This document shows, piece by piece, positions 1 to 8,676 of a DNA stretch of 64,000 nucleotides. The translations under genes were made by a program, and so were the position numbers. Numbering within the stretch: position 1 is the stretch's first letter; each line of letters begins with the position of its first letter. This DNA comes from CAVTJL01 sp963735065 (GTDB taxonomy: Bacteria; Pseudomonadota; Alphaproteobacteria; Geminicoccales; Geminicoccaceae), in NCBI GenBank assembly GCA_963735065.1, contig CAVTJL010000006.1:124001-188000 (forward strand). The letters are read 5' to 3'. The notes below the pieces were generated by a model that was given only the letters and a program-made list of their open reading frames with translations, was not told where the DNA came from and searched no databases.

Positions 1-137
1 AGCCCCCTGCTAGCCTATCGGCCGCGCCGCGGGAAGGACGCCGTCCCGCCGCCGCCCAAGGTCCTAGGCAAGCGGGCGGCGCTGGCGCAGAAGCGGCTTT
101 CCGGCCCGTCATGGCCGCGACACGCTGGGAGGCAGCG

Positions 138-929
138 ATGTTCACTCTTGCAGCCTGTGCTGAGATGCTTTTCCGCAGCCTGCCGGTCGAGGAGCGGGTC
201 CGGCGGATCGACGGGCTCGGCTTCGAGGTCGAGATCTGGGACTGGACGAGGCACGACATCGACGCGCTGATCAGCACCGGCGCCACCTTCTCCTCGATGA
301 CCGGCTATGTGCGGGGCGACCTGATCGAGCCGGAGGGTGCCGACGAGCTCCTGCGCACGGCCGAGCAGTCGATCGCCGTGGCGGAGCGGCTGGGCTGCCC
401 GCGCCTCAACCTCCACGGCACCGGCCTCGACGACAAGGGCCTGCCGGTGAAGCCTGTGCATGAGGTGACGGGTGCCATGTGGCTCGCCGCCGAGCGCACG
501 CTGCGGCGCGTGGCCGATCTCGGCCGCCGCGAGGGTGTCGTCTTCGTTCTCGAGAACCTCAACGCCGCCGTCGATCATCCGGGGGTGCCGTTCGGCCGTG
601 CCGCCGACACGATCGCGCTCGTCGAGGCCGTGGGCAGCCCGCATCTGCGCCTGATGCTCGACATCTATCATGCGCAGATCGGCGAGGGGAACCTGATCGA
701 GCTGATCCGCCGGGCGGGCCCGCTCATCGGCGAGGTCCAGGTGGCCGACGTGCCGGGCCGCTGCGAGCCGGGCACGGGCGAGATCAACTATCCCGCAATC
801 GCGAGAGCCTTGGCCGAGATCGGCTATCGCGGCACCATCGGCCTCGAGGCCTGGGCCTCCGGCGACGACGAGCTGGCGCTCCAGCGCTTCCGTTCGGCCT
901 TCACGCTCGCCGAGGGTGCGACCGCCTGA
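138..929 (+). CDS. Hydroxypyruvate isomerase / OtnI-like TIM-barrel protein
   Basis: 263 aa, about the length of E. coli Hyi (258 aa). It is a single xylose-isomerase-like TIM barrel. The metal-site pattern of the Hyi/OtnI family is visible: Glu about 139 in VLENLN, Asp about 175 and His about 178 in LDIYH, Glu about 199 in GEVQVAD and Glu about 237 in GLEAW. Family members interconvert hydroxypyruvate and tartronate semialdehyde, or isomerise 2-oxo-tetronate; the substrate cannot be chosen from sequence. The ATG at 138 is preferred over an upstream in-frame ATG at 111 because homology begins there and GGGAGG lies just upstream (128-133). The FAD hydroxylase follows 72 bp downstream on the same strand. 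OtnK-OtnC homologues lie about 51 kb away, so a role in four-carbon acid sugar breakdown is only an inference. Confidence 0.82.
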   Translation: MFTLAACAEMLFRSLPVEERVRRIDGLGFEVEIWDWTRHDIDALISTGATFSSMTGYVRGDLIEPEGADELLRTAEQSIAVAERLGCPRLNLHGTGLDDKGLPVKPVHEVTGAMWLAAERTLRRVADLGRREGVVFVLENLNAAVDHPGVPFGRAADTIALVEAVGSPHLRLMLDIYHAQIGEGNLIELIRRAGPLIGEVQVADVPGRCEPGTGEINYPAIARALAEIGYRGTIGLEAWASGDDELALQRFRSAFTLAEGATA

Positions 930-1001
930 TTATCGGCGCCCTGATGACCGACCCGACGCGGGGTGGCGTGCGTCGGCGCATCGATGAGGAGGACGAGAGA
1001 G

Positions 1002-2621
1002 GTGATTGGCTCAGAGGCTGAGGCCGCGCCGCGGGTGCTGGTCGTCGGCGCCGGCCCCGTCGGCCTCACCATGGCAGCCGAGCTGGCCCGCCACGGCGTC
1101 GCCTGCCGGATCATCGACCGTCTGGAGAAGCCCTCGCCCTACTGCCGGGCCATCGGCGTCACGCCGCGCACGGTCGAGATCTGGGACGACATGGGCATCG
1201 CCCAGGCCATGATCGACGCCGGTCGCTGGCTCGAGGGCATGCGCTCGATCATCGGCGGCGAGGTCAAGGACGAGACCCTGCCCGATCTCACCGAGCTGCC
1301 CTATGGCCAGCTCGGCCTGCCGCAGTTCGAGACCGAGCGCCTGCTCACCCGCCACCTCGGCAGCTTCGGCATCGAGATCGAGCATGGCGTGACCCTGACG
1401 GCGCTCGAGCAGGACGGCGCCGCGGTCCGGGTCGTGCTCGAGCACGACGGCAGCCGGGAGACCGCCTCTTTCGATTACCTGATCGGCTGCGACGGCGCTC
1501 ACAGCGCCGTGCGCCGAGCGCTGGGGGTCGCCTTCGAGGGCGATGCCTTTCCGGTGGAGTTCATGCTGGGTGACGTCGCCATCGCCTGGGACGTGCCGCG
1601 CGGCCTGGCTGTCAGGGCGCTCAAGCCCAATCCCGGTGCGGCACCCGACATATTCATCGCCATCCCGCTCGTCGAGGCCGGGCGCTACCGGGTCTCGATG
1701 ATGGTGCCGCCCGCCCTCGCACAACCAGCCGGTGGTACCGACCACGGCTTCCAGTCCGAGCGCTCGACGCCGACACTCGGGCACCTCCAGGCCGTGGCTG
1801 ATGCGCTGGTGCCGGGGACGCCCGTCCTCTCCGACCTGCGCTGGTCCTCGATCTTCCGCATCAGCATGCGGCTGGCGGCCCGCTATCGCGCAGGCCGCTG
1901 CTTCATCGCCGGCGACGCCGCGCACATCCATCCGCCGACGGGCGGCCAGGGCATGAACACGGGCATCCAGGACGCCTACAACCTCGCCTGGAAGCTGGCG
2001 CTGGTGCTGCGCGGCGGCGCCGATCCGGCTCTCCTCGACAGCTACGAGGCCGAGCGCCGGCCGGTCGGCAAGGAGACGATCGACCGGACGCTCCAGGCGA
2101 GCGTACGGTTCGGCCGCGAATCCGGCCCGCGCGACCGGCTGGCCGACACCCAGATCCGCATCTCCTATCGAGGCACGGGCTGGGTCGCCGAAGGGGTGCC
2201 CGACGGGCCGGGGCCGGCTGCGGGTGACCGTGCGCCCGACGCCAACGGGCTCCGCCGCCGGCGCGTCCACTTTCCCTTGCGGCTCTTCGACCTGCTGCGT
2301 GGCACCGAGCATGTGCTTCTCGTGCCGGTCGACCCCGCCGATCCCGATGGCGAGGGGCGTCTCGAGCGCCTCGCTGCCGCCATCCCGCCCCGGCTCACGG
2401 ATCATGTCCGCATCGTCGCCATCGCGCCCGCAGGCTCGCCTCCGGCTTGGCGCTACCACATCGCTTCCCTCGTCGATGCCGAGGGCAGCTTCGCCGCCGC
2501 CTACGGCACCGCGGCCGCCTGGCTGGTGCGGCCGGACGGCCATGTGGGCTGGCGGGGTGCCCTCGCCGACACGGCCGGCCTCGCTTCCCACCTCGCCCGC
2601 CTCTTCCCCGGCCGCGCCTGA
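1002..2621 (+). CDS. FAD-dependent aromatic hydroxylase (PHBH/MhpA-like monooxygenase)
   Basis: 539 aa flavoprotein of the p-hydroxybenzoate hydroxylase superfamily. The N-terminal dinucleotide motif GAGPVGL is at about residue 16, the DG motif GCDGAHSAVR near 165 and the GD motif AGDAAHIHPPTGGQG near 305. It is followed by the C-terminal thioredoxin-like region typical of MhpA/phenol hydroxylase-length members. Such enzymes hydroxylate aromatic compounds using NAD(P)H and O2; the substrate is unknown. I chose the GTG at 1002 because AGGAGG at 987-992 sits 9 nt before it; an ATG at 984 and a GTG at 963 are in frame but lack such a site. There is no dioxygenase or hydrolase next door, so the gene is not embedded in a visible aromatic catabolic operon. 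Confidence 0.88.
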   Translation: MIGSEAEAAPRVLVVGAGPVGLTMAAELARHGVACRIIDRLEKPSPYCRAIGVTPRTVEIWDDMGIAQAMIDAGRWLEGMRSIIGGEVKDETLPDLTELPYGQLGLPQFETERLLTRHLGSFGIEIEHGVTLTALEQDGAAVRVVLEHDGSRETASFDYLIGCDGAHSAVRRALGVAFEGDAFPVEFMLGDVAIAWDVPRGLAVRALKPNPGAAPDIFIAIPLVEAGRYRVSMMVPPALAQPAGGTDHGFQSERSTPTLGHLQAVADALVPGTPVLSDLRWSSIFRISMRLAARYRAGRCFIAGDAAHIHPPTGGQGMNTGIQDAYNLAWKLALVLRGGADPALLDSYEAERRPVGKETIDRTLQASVRFGRESGPRDRLADTQIRISYRGTGWVAEGVPDGPGPAAGDRAPDANGLRRRRVHFPLRLFDLLRGTEHVLLVPVDPADPDGEGRLERLAAAIPPRLTDHVRIVAIAPAGSPPAWRYHIASLVDAEGSFAAAYGTAAAWLVRPDGHVGWRGALADTAGLASHLARLFPGRA

Positions 2622-2634
2622 GGCGCCGCCGGGG

Positions 2635-3063
2635 ATGGTCGATCTCGAGCGCCTCGAGCGCGTCCTGATCGAGGCCGCCCGCGAGCAGCGGCCCGTCACC
2701 TACGGCCAGCTCCTGCGCTACTTCGAGCGCAAGGTCACGCGCATCACGGTGGGCGCGCTTTGCCGCGACCTCGGCCACGTCTGCCGGCGCGTCGAGGAGC
2801 GGGGCGGCCCCGATCTGGCGGTCTTGGTGGTCCGCAAGAGCGACGGCCTGCCGGGCGAGGGCTATTTTTCCGCCCTCCGGCAGGAGGGGAGCTACGACGG
2901 GCCCAGCACCGGCCCGCTGGCCGCTCGGACCATCGCCCGCCGCCAGGCCGAGGTCTTTTCGTATTATGCCGAGAAGGGCTCAGTGCGGCCGGAAGCCATC
3001 GTTGCGATGGAGCACGGGCCGGGCGAAGAGCCCGCTCGGGCGGAAGATGAGGATGACGGCTAG
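2635..3063 (+). CDS. Conserved hypothetical protein with GLPGxGYF motif
   Basis: 142 aa soluble protein, start 13 nt after the hydroxylase stop, so probably co-transcribed. The N-terminal half looks like a small helix-turn-helix-type fold (RPVTYGQLLRYF, then a helix ending GHVCRRVEERG), followed by AVLVVRKSDGLPGEGYF at about 62-78. From general knowledge, small alphaproteobacterial proteins with the same order (tyrosine-containing helix, then DGLPGxGFF) are common and uncharacterised; the layout loosely recalls MGMT-like or winged-helix folds. The acidic C-terminus overlaps the 3' end of the convergent permease gene by 84 bp, so one of the two C-termini may be mis-called. Function unknown. 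Confidence 0.6.
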   Translation: MVDLERLERVLIEAAREQRPVTYGQLLRYFERKVTRITVGALCRDLGHVCRRVEERGGPDLAVLVVRKSDGLPGEGYFSALRQEGSYDGPSTGPLAARTIARRQAEVFSYYAEKGSVRPEAIVAMEHGPGEEPARAEDEDDG

Positions 3064-4371
3064 GAGCGCGAAGACGGCGACCTCGCGGTAGGCGCCGCCG
3101 AAATAGGCGGACCACAGCGTCTCCAGGATGCCGACGATGAAGCCGCCCAGGAAGGCGCCGTTGAGCGAGCCGATGCCGCCCACCACGGCAGCGGTCAGCG
3201 CCTTGAGCCCGATGATGAATCCGCCCTCGATGCCGATCGTGCCGTAGACGACGATCACGATCGTTCCGGCCAATGCCGCCGCTGCCCCGCCGATCGCGAA
3301 GGTCATGAGCATCGTGCGCGGCACGTGCACGCCCACCAGCGCCGCGGCCTCGATGTCGTCGCCGCAGGCCCGCATCGCCCGGCCCAGCGCCGTCCGGTAG
3401 ACGATCAGCGCCAGCGTCAGGTAGCCGGCCAATGCCGCCAGCACGACCAGGATCTGGCCGCTCGTGATCGTCAGGTGGATGTCCGAGGGCAGGTCGAGGT
3501 GAAAGACGGTCGTCAGGATCGGCGGCAGCCAGGGCTCGCGGGCACCCTGTGCCAGGCGCACGCCTTCCCGGATCGCGATCGAGAGGCCCAGCGTCGCGAT
3601 CAGCGGCGCCTGCCCGGGCGTCCACCACAGCCGGCCGAACCCACCCACCGCCGTGATGCCGCCATAGGCAGCGCTCGCCGCCATGGCGAGCCCGGCTGCT
3701 ACCAGCAGCGCCACGCCCAGCGCCGCCGCGGGCAGGGCCAGCATCATCGCCACGAAGGTCGAGAGGGTCACATAGGCGCCCAGCATGGCGAGGTCGCCGA
3801 AGGCCAGGTGGATGCGCCCGACGATGCCGTAGACGAGGCTGTAGCCGGCGGCGACGAGGGCATAGATGGCGCTCACCGCGATCGCGTTGATGAGCTGCTG
3901 CAGGAGATAGCGCAGCGGCGTCCAGCCGTGCTGCGCAGGCTCGGTGCCGACGCGCTGCCCGGCTGCGTAGCGGCCGAGCCAGAAGGCGCGCAGCAAGAAC
4001 ACCTGGATCGGGCTGAGGGCGCCGCTGTCGCTGGTGACGACCGTGCGCAGCGATGCGGGCCCGAGAACGCCCTGCCCGGGCGTAAAGCCGCAGGCAACCC
4101 AGCTGGCGCCGTCGTGGGTGGAGGGCTGGGGCCGATAGCGGACCAGCACGCTCGTCTGCGGCGGCAGCTTCAGGCTCTGGTCCGGCGGCAGGAGGATCGC
4201 GGCATGGCCGACGATCGCCGGCACCAGCAGCGTGCAGAGATCCCGCTCCTGATCGAGCAGCTTGGGCCCGCAGCCCGCGAGCATCAGGCAAAGGGCGAGG
4301 AGCAGCGCCACCCCACCGGTCGGCGCGACGCGTCCGAGAGCGCTCCCCGGGGGTGGTCTTTCGTCCTGCAT
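2980..4371 (-). CDS. LivH-family ABC permease with N-terminal lipoprotein-like domain
   Basis: 463 aa. The C-terminal 300 residues are a branched-chain amino acid/urea-type permease: LLQQLINAIAVSAIYALVAAGYSLVYGIVG at its start, then many hydrophobic helices, and near the end VVGGIGSLNGAFLGG, the usual LivH signature. Upstream are about 155 extra residues: a hydrophobic segment ending LMLAGCGPK, which resembles a lipobox with Cys about 34, then a hydrophilic domain with two more cysteines (residues about 47 and 93). Ordinary LivH proteins are about 300 aa and lack this region. No LivM, LivG, LivF or binding protein lies beside it, so it is an orphan permease or part of a dispersed transporter. 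The 3' end overlaps the convergent gene ending at 3063. Confidence 0.8.
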   Translation of the reverse strand: MQDERPPPGSALGRVAPTGGVALLLALCLMLAGCGPKLLDQERDLCTLLVPAIVGHAAILLPPDQSLKLPPQTSVLVRYRPQPSTHDGASWVACGFTPGQGVLGPASLRTVVTSDSGALSPIQVFLLRAFWLGRYAAGQRVGTEPAQHGWTPLRYLLQQLINAIAVSAIYALVAAGYSLVYGIVGRIHLAFGDLAMLGAYVTLSTFVAMMLALPAAALGVALLVAAGLAMAASAAYGGITAVGGFGRLWWTPGQAPLIATLGLSIAIREGVRLAQGAREPWLPPILTTVFHLDLPSDIHLTITSGQILVVLAALAGYLTLALIVYRTALGRAMRACGDDIEAAALVGVHVPRTMLMTFAIGGAAAALAGTIVIVVYGTIGIEGGFIIGLKALTAAVVGGIGSLNGAFLGGFIVGILETLWSAYFGGAYREVAVFALLAVILIFRPSGLFARPVLHRNDGFRPH

Positions 4372-4482
4372 GGGTCTCTCACTGCAACCGAAGCGGGTCG
4401 CTGTCCACAGCGGGCGCCGCTGGCGGAACTGGCGGGATCGACGTCGCGCGATCCTCTGCTAGGCTCGTGCTCGGGTTGGGGG

Positions 4483-5115
4483 ATGATCATGGTGCACATG
4501 CGCTGGTGGATCGGCGCGCTCGCTTGCGCGCTCCTGGTTGGGGCAGGCCGCGTCGCGGCAGCACCCGTCACGCTCGAAGGCCTCACCTTCAGCGACGAGG
4601 AAGGCGGCTTCGTGATCCGGGGGGGCAGCGGTCGGGGCACGGTCGATGATCCCTTCCTGATCCAGGAGGACATCACCGCCGACGGGCCCGCGGTGCTCGT
4701 GATCCGGGGCCTGCGCGAGAGCTTCGGCAACCGCGCCGGCACGCCCGGGGCCACCGGCTTCGTGCTGGTCAAGGTGATCCGCAACCTCACCTCGCACGCC
4801 TGGCAGAGCCTCGAGCTCGAGCTGCGCGAGATCAAATCGCTCAACAGCCCCTACGAGGACGGCTTGTCCTTCGACCAGTCCGAGGGCAAAAGACGACGCT
4901 TTGCCTCCGACCGCTTCACCGAGATGCGCCAGATCGACGAGCCGCGTGAGTTCATTCTCTTCTCGGGCGCCGTCATCGAGCCCGGACAGCTCGTCACCGT
5001 GCGGATGATCATCACCGACTACTCGCCGGTCCGCGAGTTCTACCTCTTTCAGCGCCGAGACAGCCCACTCGCTCTGAAGGTGTATAGATCCGGCAGCGAG
5101 CTAGACTTGAGGTGA
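4483..5115 (+). CDS. Secreted hypothetical protein
   Basis: About 210 aa. It begins with a clear signal peptide: a short basic start (HMRWW), a hydrophobic core of about 15 residues (IGALACALLVGAG), then VAAAP as a likely cleavage site, so the mature protein is probably periplasmic. The mature part is rich in beta-type segments and mixed charges (GLTFSDEEGGFVIRGGSGRG; VEPGQLVTVRMIITDYSP-like end), with no enzyme motif I recognise. In-frame ATGs occur at 4483, 4489 and 4498, and a G-rich stretch at 4477-4482 supports an upstream start; the signal peptide is complete from any of them. It is transcribed divergently from the orphan LivH permease. A hairpin with a T run follows at 5191. Function unknown. 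Confidence 0.6.
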   Translation: MIMVHMRWWIGALACALLVGAGRVAAAPVTLEGLTFSDEEGGFVIRGGSGRGTVDDPFLIQEDITADGPAVLVIRGLRESFGNRAGTPGATGFVLVKVIRNLTSHAWQSLELELREIKSLNSPYEDGLSFDQSEGKRRRFASDRFTEMRQIDEPREFILFSGAVIEPGQLVTVRMIITDYSPVREFYLFQRRDSPLALKVYRSGSELDLR

Positions 5116-5190
5116 AGAAGACATTTGAAGGCATTGACAGGAAGGGAAATTTCGTCAGTGTAGCGAACGTGGCCGGTCTCAGGCTCGTCA

Positions 5191-5220
5191 CGGCGCCCTT
5201 GTCGGCGCCGCGACCATTTT
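5191..5220 (+). terminator. Rho-independent terminator-like hairpin
   Basis: Seven-bp perfect stem CGGCGCC / GGCGCCG (5191-5197 with 5204-5210), a 6-nt loop, then a T run at 5217-5220. It lies 75 bp after the stop of the secreted protein and before the next start at 5267, so it probably ends that transcript. A TTGACA hexamer at 5134-5139 upstream has no convincing -10 partner. Confidence 0.5.
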
Positions 5221-5266
5221 GAGGATTGCCCTCCCGGCCAGGCATCGACGTCCAAAAGAGACGCGA

Positions 5267-5815
5267 ATGGATATACATGGCCCGGGTTGCGAGCGGCTGC
5301 TGAGCAGCGCCTTCAATGGCCCTACCGCGCGTCGCGTCCGGCTCGGCCGCTATCGCTTCACCGTGCGGCAAGCCTTCGTCGCCAAGGCGCCCGACCGCGT
5401 CGTCATCGAGATGCGCGGGCGCCGTTACATCACGTGCCACCGCCCGCTGCTGGCGGCCCGCTTGCGCTTTCGCTTCGCGATTGCCTCCGACGGCCACATC
5501 GCAGACCTCGAGGTCCACGATGTCGAGATCCAAGGCGGGCTCGAGAACTGGCTCGCACGGATGGGCGGGCTGGCGGACGTCGCGGGCTACCGCTCCGTCG
5601 AGCAGTCGACGCGGTTCTGGCCGAGCGAGCATGCGCTGGGCCTGCTCGATCTCGGCGGCTGGCGCGGCGAGGCGGCCTTCCTTGTTGCGAACCTCATGCT
5701 CATCGCGGTCCGCCGCCATGTGGCGGTGCATCCGGTCGAGCTGGACGGCGCTGCTGAGGTCGATCGGCCGGCTCGACCGGACCGCGCCGGCCTTCGCCTG
5801 CACCCCGCAGCCTGA
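5267..5815 (+). CDS. Hypothetical protein
   Basis: 182 aa, third-position GC like its neighbours. No signal peptide or membrane segment at the start (MDIHGPGCERLLSSAF). There is a basic region RRVRLGRYRF, a central GLENWLARMGGLADVAGYR segment and a hydrophobic helix near residue 145 (AAFLVANLMLIAVRR). I do not recognise the family. The ATG at 5267 is preceded by a weak purine-rich stretch (AAAAGAGACG). The end is arginine- and proline-rich and may be poorly conserved. It lies between a terminator-like hairpin and the trcR leader and appears to be its own unit. Confidence 0.45.
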   Translation: MDIHGPGCERLLSSAFNGPTARRVRLGRYRFTVRQAFVAKAPDRVVIEMRGRRYITCHRPLLAARLRFRFAIASDGHIADLEVHDVEIQGGLENWLARMGGLADVAGYRSVEQSTRFWPSEHALGLLDLGGWRGEAAFLVANLMLIAVRRHVAVHPVELDGAAEVDRPARPDRAGLRLHPAA

Positions 5816-5860
5816 CGGACGGCCTCGGCAACGCCATCTAGGGTGGCGCACCACGGCCTC

Positions 5861-5890
5861 TTTCTCGCAACGCCGGCGTTTTCCTATATA
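5861..5890 (+). promoter_or_regulatory. Possible promoter for trcR
   Basis: The 243-bp gap before trcR holds an AT-rich patch unusual here. TATATA at 5885-5890 could be a -10 element, with TTTCTC at 5861-5866 as a weak -35 at 18 nt spacing. The leader from here to the ATG at 6059 would be about 160 nt. This is sequence resemblance only. Confidence 0.28.
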
Positions 5891-6058
5891 TGGAGCAGGA
5901 GTGCCCCCATCGACGGCAGCCGTGCGGCAGGCGAGGGTGTCATGGTCGTGAGGGGCTCGTTTGTCGCTGGCGCAGGCGACCCGGAGCTTTACGCCCGCAC
6001 CCTGGGCGGATAGAGAGCTGCTCCCGAGTTGCGCGCCGGCCCGCCCTTGGAGAGGTTC

Positions 6059-6664
6059 ATGGATCGCCCTTTGATGCCGAAGGCCACCGCCGTATGGCTG
6101 GTCGAGAACACGAAGCTGACCTTCGAGCAGATCTCCAGCTTCACCGGGCTGCATATGCTCGAGGTCAAGGGGATCGCCGACGGCGAGGTGGCGGCTGGCA
6201 TCCGCGGCCTCGATCCGGTCGTGGCGGGCGTGCTCACGCGGCAGGAGATCCAGCGCTGTGAGGTCGATCCGAAGGCGCACCTGCGCATGCAGCGCTCGGT
6301 CGCCACGGGCATCAAGCCGCCCAAGCGCAAGGAGCCGCGCTACACGCCGCTCAGCAAGCGGCAGGACCGTCCCGACGCCATCGCCTGGCTGTTGCGCAAC
6401 CATCCCGAGATGAGCGACCAGCAGATCTGCAAGCTCCTCGGCACGACGAAGAACACCGTGCAGTCGATCCGCGACAGGACGCACTGGAAGAGCCAGGAGA
6501 TCCGGCCGCGCGATCCCGTCCTCCTCGGCCTCTCCTCGCAGCTGGAGCTCGACGAGGCGGTGGCCCGCGCGCGGGCTGAGCATGCGCTGGCGGACCCGGA
6601 GGGCGCAAGGCAGCGCCCGGAGCCGGCGCCGGCCGATATGGCCGAGCTCGAGACGCCGGAGTAA
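6059..6664 (+). CDS. trcR: Cell-cycle transcriptional regulator TrcR (DUF1013 family)
   Basis: 201 aa. The start MDRPLMPKATAVWLVENT and the following LTFEQISSFTGLHMLEVKGIADGEVA are the hallmark of the DUF1013 family, nearly universal in Alphaproteobacteria and named TrcR in Caulobacter, where it is linked to RNA polymerase and cell-cycle transcription (established knowledge). Two HTH-like repeats are visible: residues about 15-45 and, near 105-135, AIAWLLRNHPEMSDQQICKL followed by GTTKNTVQSIRD. The ATG at 6059 has GGAGAGG just upstream and matches the family start. The 3' end stops 6 bp from a convergent gene. Full-length, with a poorly conserved acidic/proline tail. Confidence 0.88.
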   Translation: MDRPLMPKATAVWLVENTKLTFEQISSFTGLHMLEVKGIADGEVAAGIRGLDPVVAGVLTRQEIQRCEVDPKAHLRMQRSVATGIKPPKRKEPRYTPLSKRQDRPDAIAWLLRNHPEMSDQQICKLLGTTKNTVQSIRDRTHWKSQEIRPRDPVLLGLSSQLELDEAVARARAEHALADPEGARQRPEPAPADMAELETPE

Positions 6665-6670
6665 GGGGCC

Positions 6671-7216
6671 TCAGGCCCAGTCGATCTCGCCGTCCGCGCC
6701 ATCGGCCGCGGGCTGCGCCACCGCCCGCCAGTGACGCTGGGACAGCAGCTTGCGATTGCCCTCGATCAGGTCGGCGATCGCGCGGAGCTGGCGTGCCACG
6801 GCGGAGGGGAGGCTGCCGGGCTCGACCATCACCCTGAGCGAGCCGCGCTCCATCAGCTCGTGGCGCATCGCCACGGTCGGACGCTCGGTCCCCGACCCGG
6901 CTGTCCCGCCGTCGAAGCAGATGAACGCGGTGGGCTCGCGGCTGCTGTAGGCCTCGAGCAGACGGTCCCGGCCGATCTCGGCCGCAGCCTGCCGCTCCAC
7001 GAGGCTCTGGGCGATCGCCTGCCTCGTCGCCGCGGGCAGCCGGTTGAAAAGCCGCCGGGCGCGGCGCAGCTCCTCGAGGCTGTTCGAGCGCACCGCCCGG
7101 CGGATGGCATGGAGCAGGAGGGCATCCGGACCGAGCTGCAGCTCGACTGGGGTGCGGATCTCGCTCAGGAAGAACCGTAGTCCGCGGCTCTCGCCCGGAT
7201 AGCGTTCGCGCGACAT
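6671..7216 (-). CDS. Hypothetical protein
   Basis: 181 aa, predicted cytosolic and mostly helical. A central segment, LEELRRARRLFNRLPAATR then QAIAQSLVERQA, looks like consecutive amphipathic helices, followed by a short hydrophobic strand TAFICFDGGTAG. The C-terminal part ends in an acidic tail. There is no recognisable enzyme motif and I cannot assign a family. Third-position GC matches a real gene. It is convergent with trcR (6-bp gap), and 108 bp separate its start from the stop of the amidohydrolase on the same strand, so it could be the last gene of that transcript. Confidence 0.5.
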   Translation of the reverse strand: MSRERYPGESRGLRFFLSEIRTPVELQLGPDALLLHAIRRAVRSNSLEELRRARRLFNRLPAATRQAIAQSLVERQAAAEIGRDRLLEAYSSREPTAFICFDGGTAGSGTERPTVAMRHELMERGSLRVMVEPGSLPSAVARQLRAIADLIEGNRKLLSQRHWRAVAQPAADGADGEIDWA

Positions 7217-7324
7217 GCGGTCCCCGTCCTGACTTACCGTTGACCAGATCTTAACGGATCACAACACCGTAACAATGGGTTGCGGCGGGCCGCAGCCCCA
7301 TGGGGCGCGACGGTGTTATCGATG

Positions 7325-8542
7325 TCATCGGCCGTCCGGCCCATCGCCCCTGCCAACCGACGCGGCGCTCAGCCACGCGGCAGCAGGCGCTCGACGAGTC
7401 TGCGCCCAGTAGCTGACCCCATAGGGGATCGCCCTGTCGTCGAAATCGAAGTTGGCGCTGTGCAGGATGCGGCCTTCCTCGGCGCCGCCGCTCCCGACCC
7501 AGATGTAGCTGCCGGGCTTGGCCCCCAGCATGAAGGCGAAGTCCTCGGCCCCCATCGAGGGCTGGGGCGCCCGGCTCAGATTGGGCTCGCCCACGATCTC
7601 GGCGGCGGTGTCGGCGCCCAGGTCGGACTCGATCTCGGCGTTCACCGTGGCCGGATAGCCTACCATGAAGGAGAACGTCGCCTCGACCCCCTGCGCCTGG
7701 GCGATGCCGGCAACGATCTCGCCCATGCGTCGCTCGATCATCGCCTGCGTGGCCGCCCGGAAGGTCCTCACCGTGCCGATCATCTCGACATCGTCGGGGA
7801 TGACGTTGAAGGCCTCGCCGCCGGCCACGCGCGTCACGGAGACGACGGCGTTGTCCAGGGGATCGACCTCTCGCGCCACGAGGCTCTGGAAGGCCTGGAT
7901 CATCAGTGAGGCGGCCACGATGGGGTCGCGACCCTGGTTCGGCATCGCCGCGTGGCAGCCGCGCCCCTTGACCTTGACCTGGAAGCGGTCGGCCGCCGCC
8001 ATCGCCGGGCCCTTGCACATGGCGAAGCTGCCGACCGGCAGCCAGGGCCAGTTGTGCATCCCGAAGACGCGCTCGGCCGGGAAGCGCTCGAAGAGCCCGT
8101 CGTCCATCATCGCCTGCCCGCCCGAGAACCCCTCCTCGGCAGGCTGGAAGATCAGGAAGACGGTGCCGTCGAAGTTGCGCGTCTCGGCGAGGTAGCGGGC
8201 GGCGCCCAGCAGCATCGCCGTGTGCCCGTCATGCCCGCAGGCGTGCATCTTGCCGGCGGCCGTCGAGGCATAGGGCGCACCCGTCGCCTCATGGATCGGC
8301 AGCGCGTCCATATCGGCCCGGAGCCCGATCGAGCGGCCGCCCGAGCCCGCGCGCAGCACGCCCACCACACCCGTCTTGCCGATGCCCTCGTGGATCTCGT
8401 CGACGCCCGCCTCGGCGAGCGTGCGGGCCACGAAGGCCGCCGTCTCGACTTCCTCGTAGGCGAGCTCGGGATGGGCGTGCAGATGGCGCCGCCAGCCCGC
8501 GATCTCGTCGGCGAGCTCGGCTACGCGATTGACGATCGGCAT
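7325..8542 (-). CDS. M20-family amidohydrolase (hippurate hydrolase/HipO-like)
   Basis: 405 aa metal-dependent amidohydrolase of peptidase family M20D. Visible elements: HLHAHPELAYEE near residue 20, DMDALPI near 75, the metal-binding MHACGHDGHTAML near 98-110, FQPAEEGFSGG near 133-143 and MGAEDFAFML near 355. Members cleave N-acyl amino acids or related amides (hippurate, N-acetyl amino acids, IAA conjugates). The ATG at 8542 begins at the normal family start (MPIVNRVAELADEIAGWRR); upstream in-frame codons do not look coding. It lies 134 bp downstream of the livK-type binding protein on the same strand, so the released amino acid or its conjugate may be a transported substrate (inference). 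Confidence 0.9.
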   Translation of the reverse strand: MPIVNRVAELADEIAGWRRHLHAHPELAYEEVETAAFVARTLAEAGVDEIHEGIGKTGVVGVLRAGSGGRSIGLRADMDALPIHEATGAPYASTAAGKMHACGHDGHTAMLLGAARYLAETRNFDGTVFLIFQPAEEGFSGGQAMMDDGLFERFPAERVFGMHNWPWLPVGSFAMCKGPAMAAADRFQVKVKGRGCHAAMPNQGRDPIVAASLMIQAFQSLVAREVDPLDNAVVSVTRVAGGEAFNVIPDDVEMIGTVRTFRAATQAMIERRMGEIVAGIAQAQGVEATFSFMVGYPATVNAEIESDLGADTAAEIVGEPNLSRAPQPSMGAEDFAFMLGAKPGSYIWVGSGGAEEGRILHSANFDFDDRAIPYGVSYWAQTRRAPAAAWLSAASVGRGDGPDGR

Positions 8543-8676
8543 GATGGAAGATCCGTCGAAGGCGGCCTCGTGCGGCCTTATGGTGTCACCCGGCAGGGCA
8601 CTGGTCGGTCCGGGTGGCTGGATGAGGTGGCAGCCGGGGTATCTCACCCGGCCGCCCTCAGGAAAGAGCGCGAGGC

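Noticed and set aside
5134..5164. TTGACA with TGTAGC downstream as a promoter
   Set aside because: Spacing is 19 nt with a poor -10, and it lies just upstream of a terminator-like hairpin.
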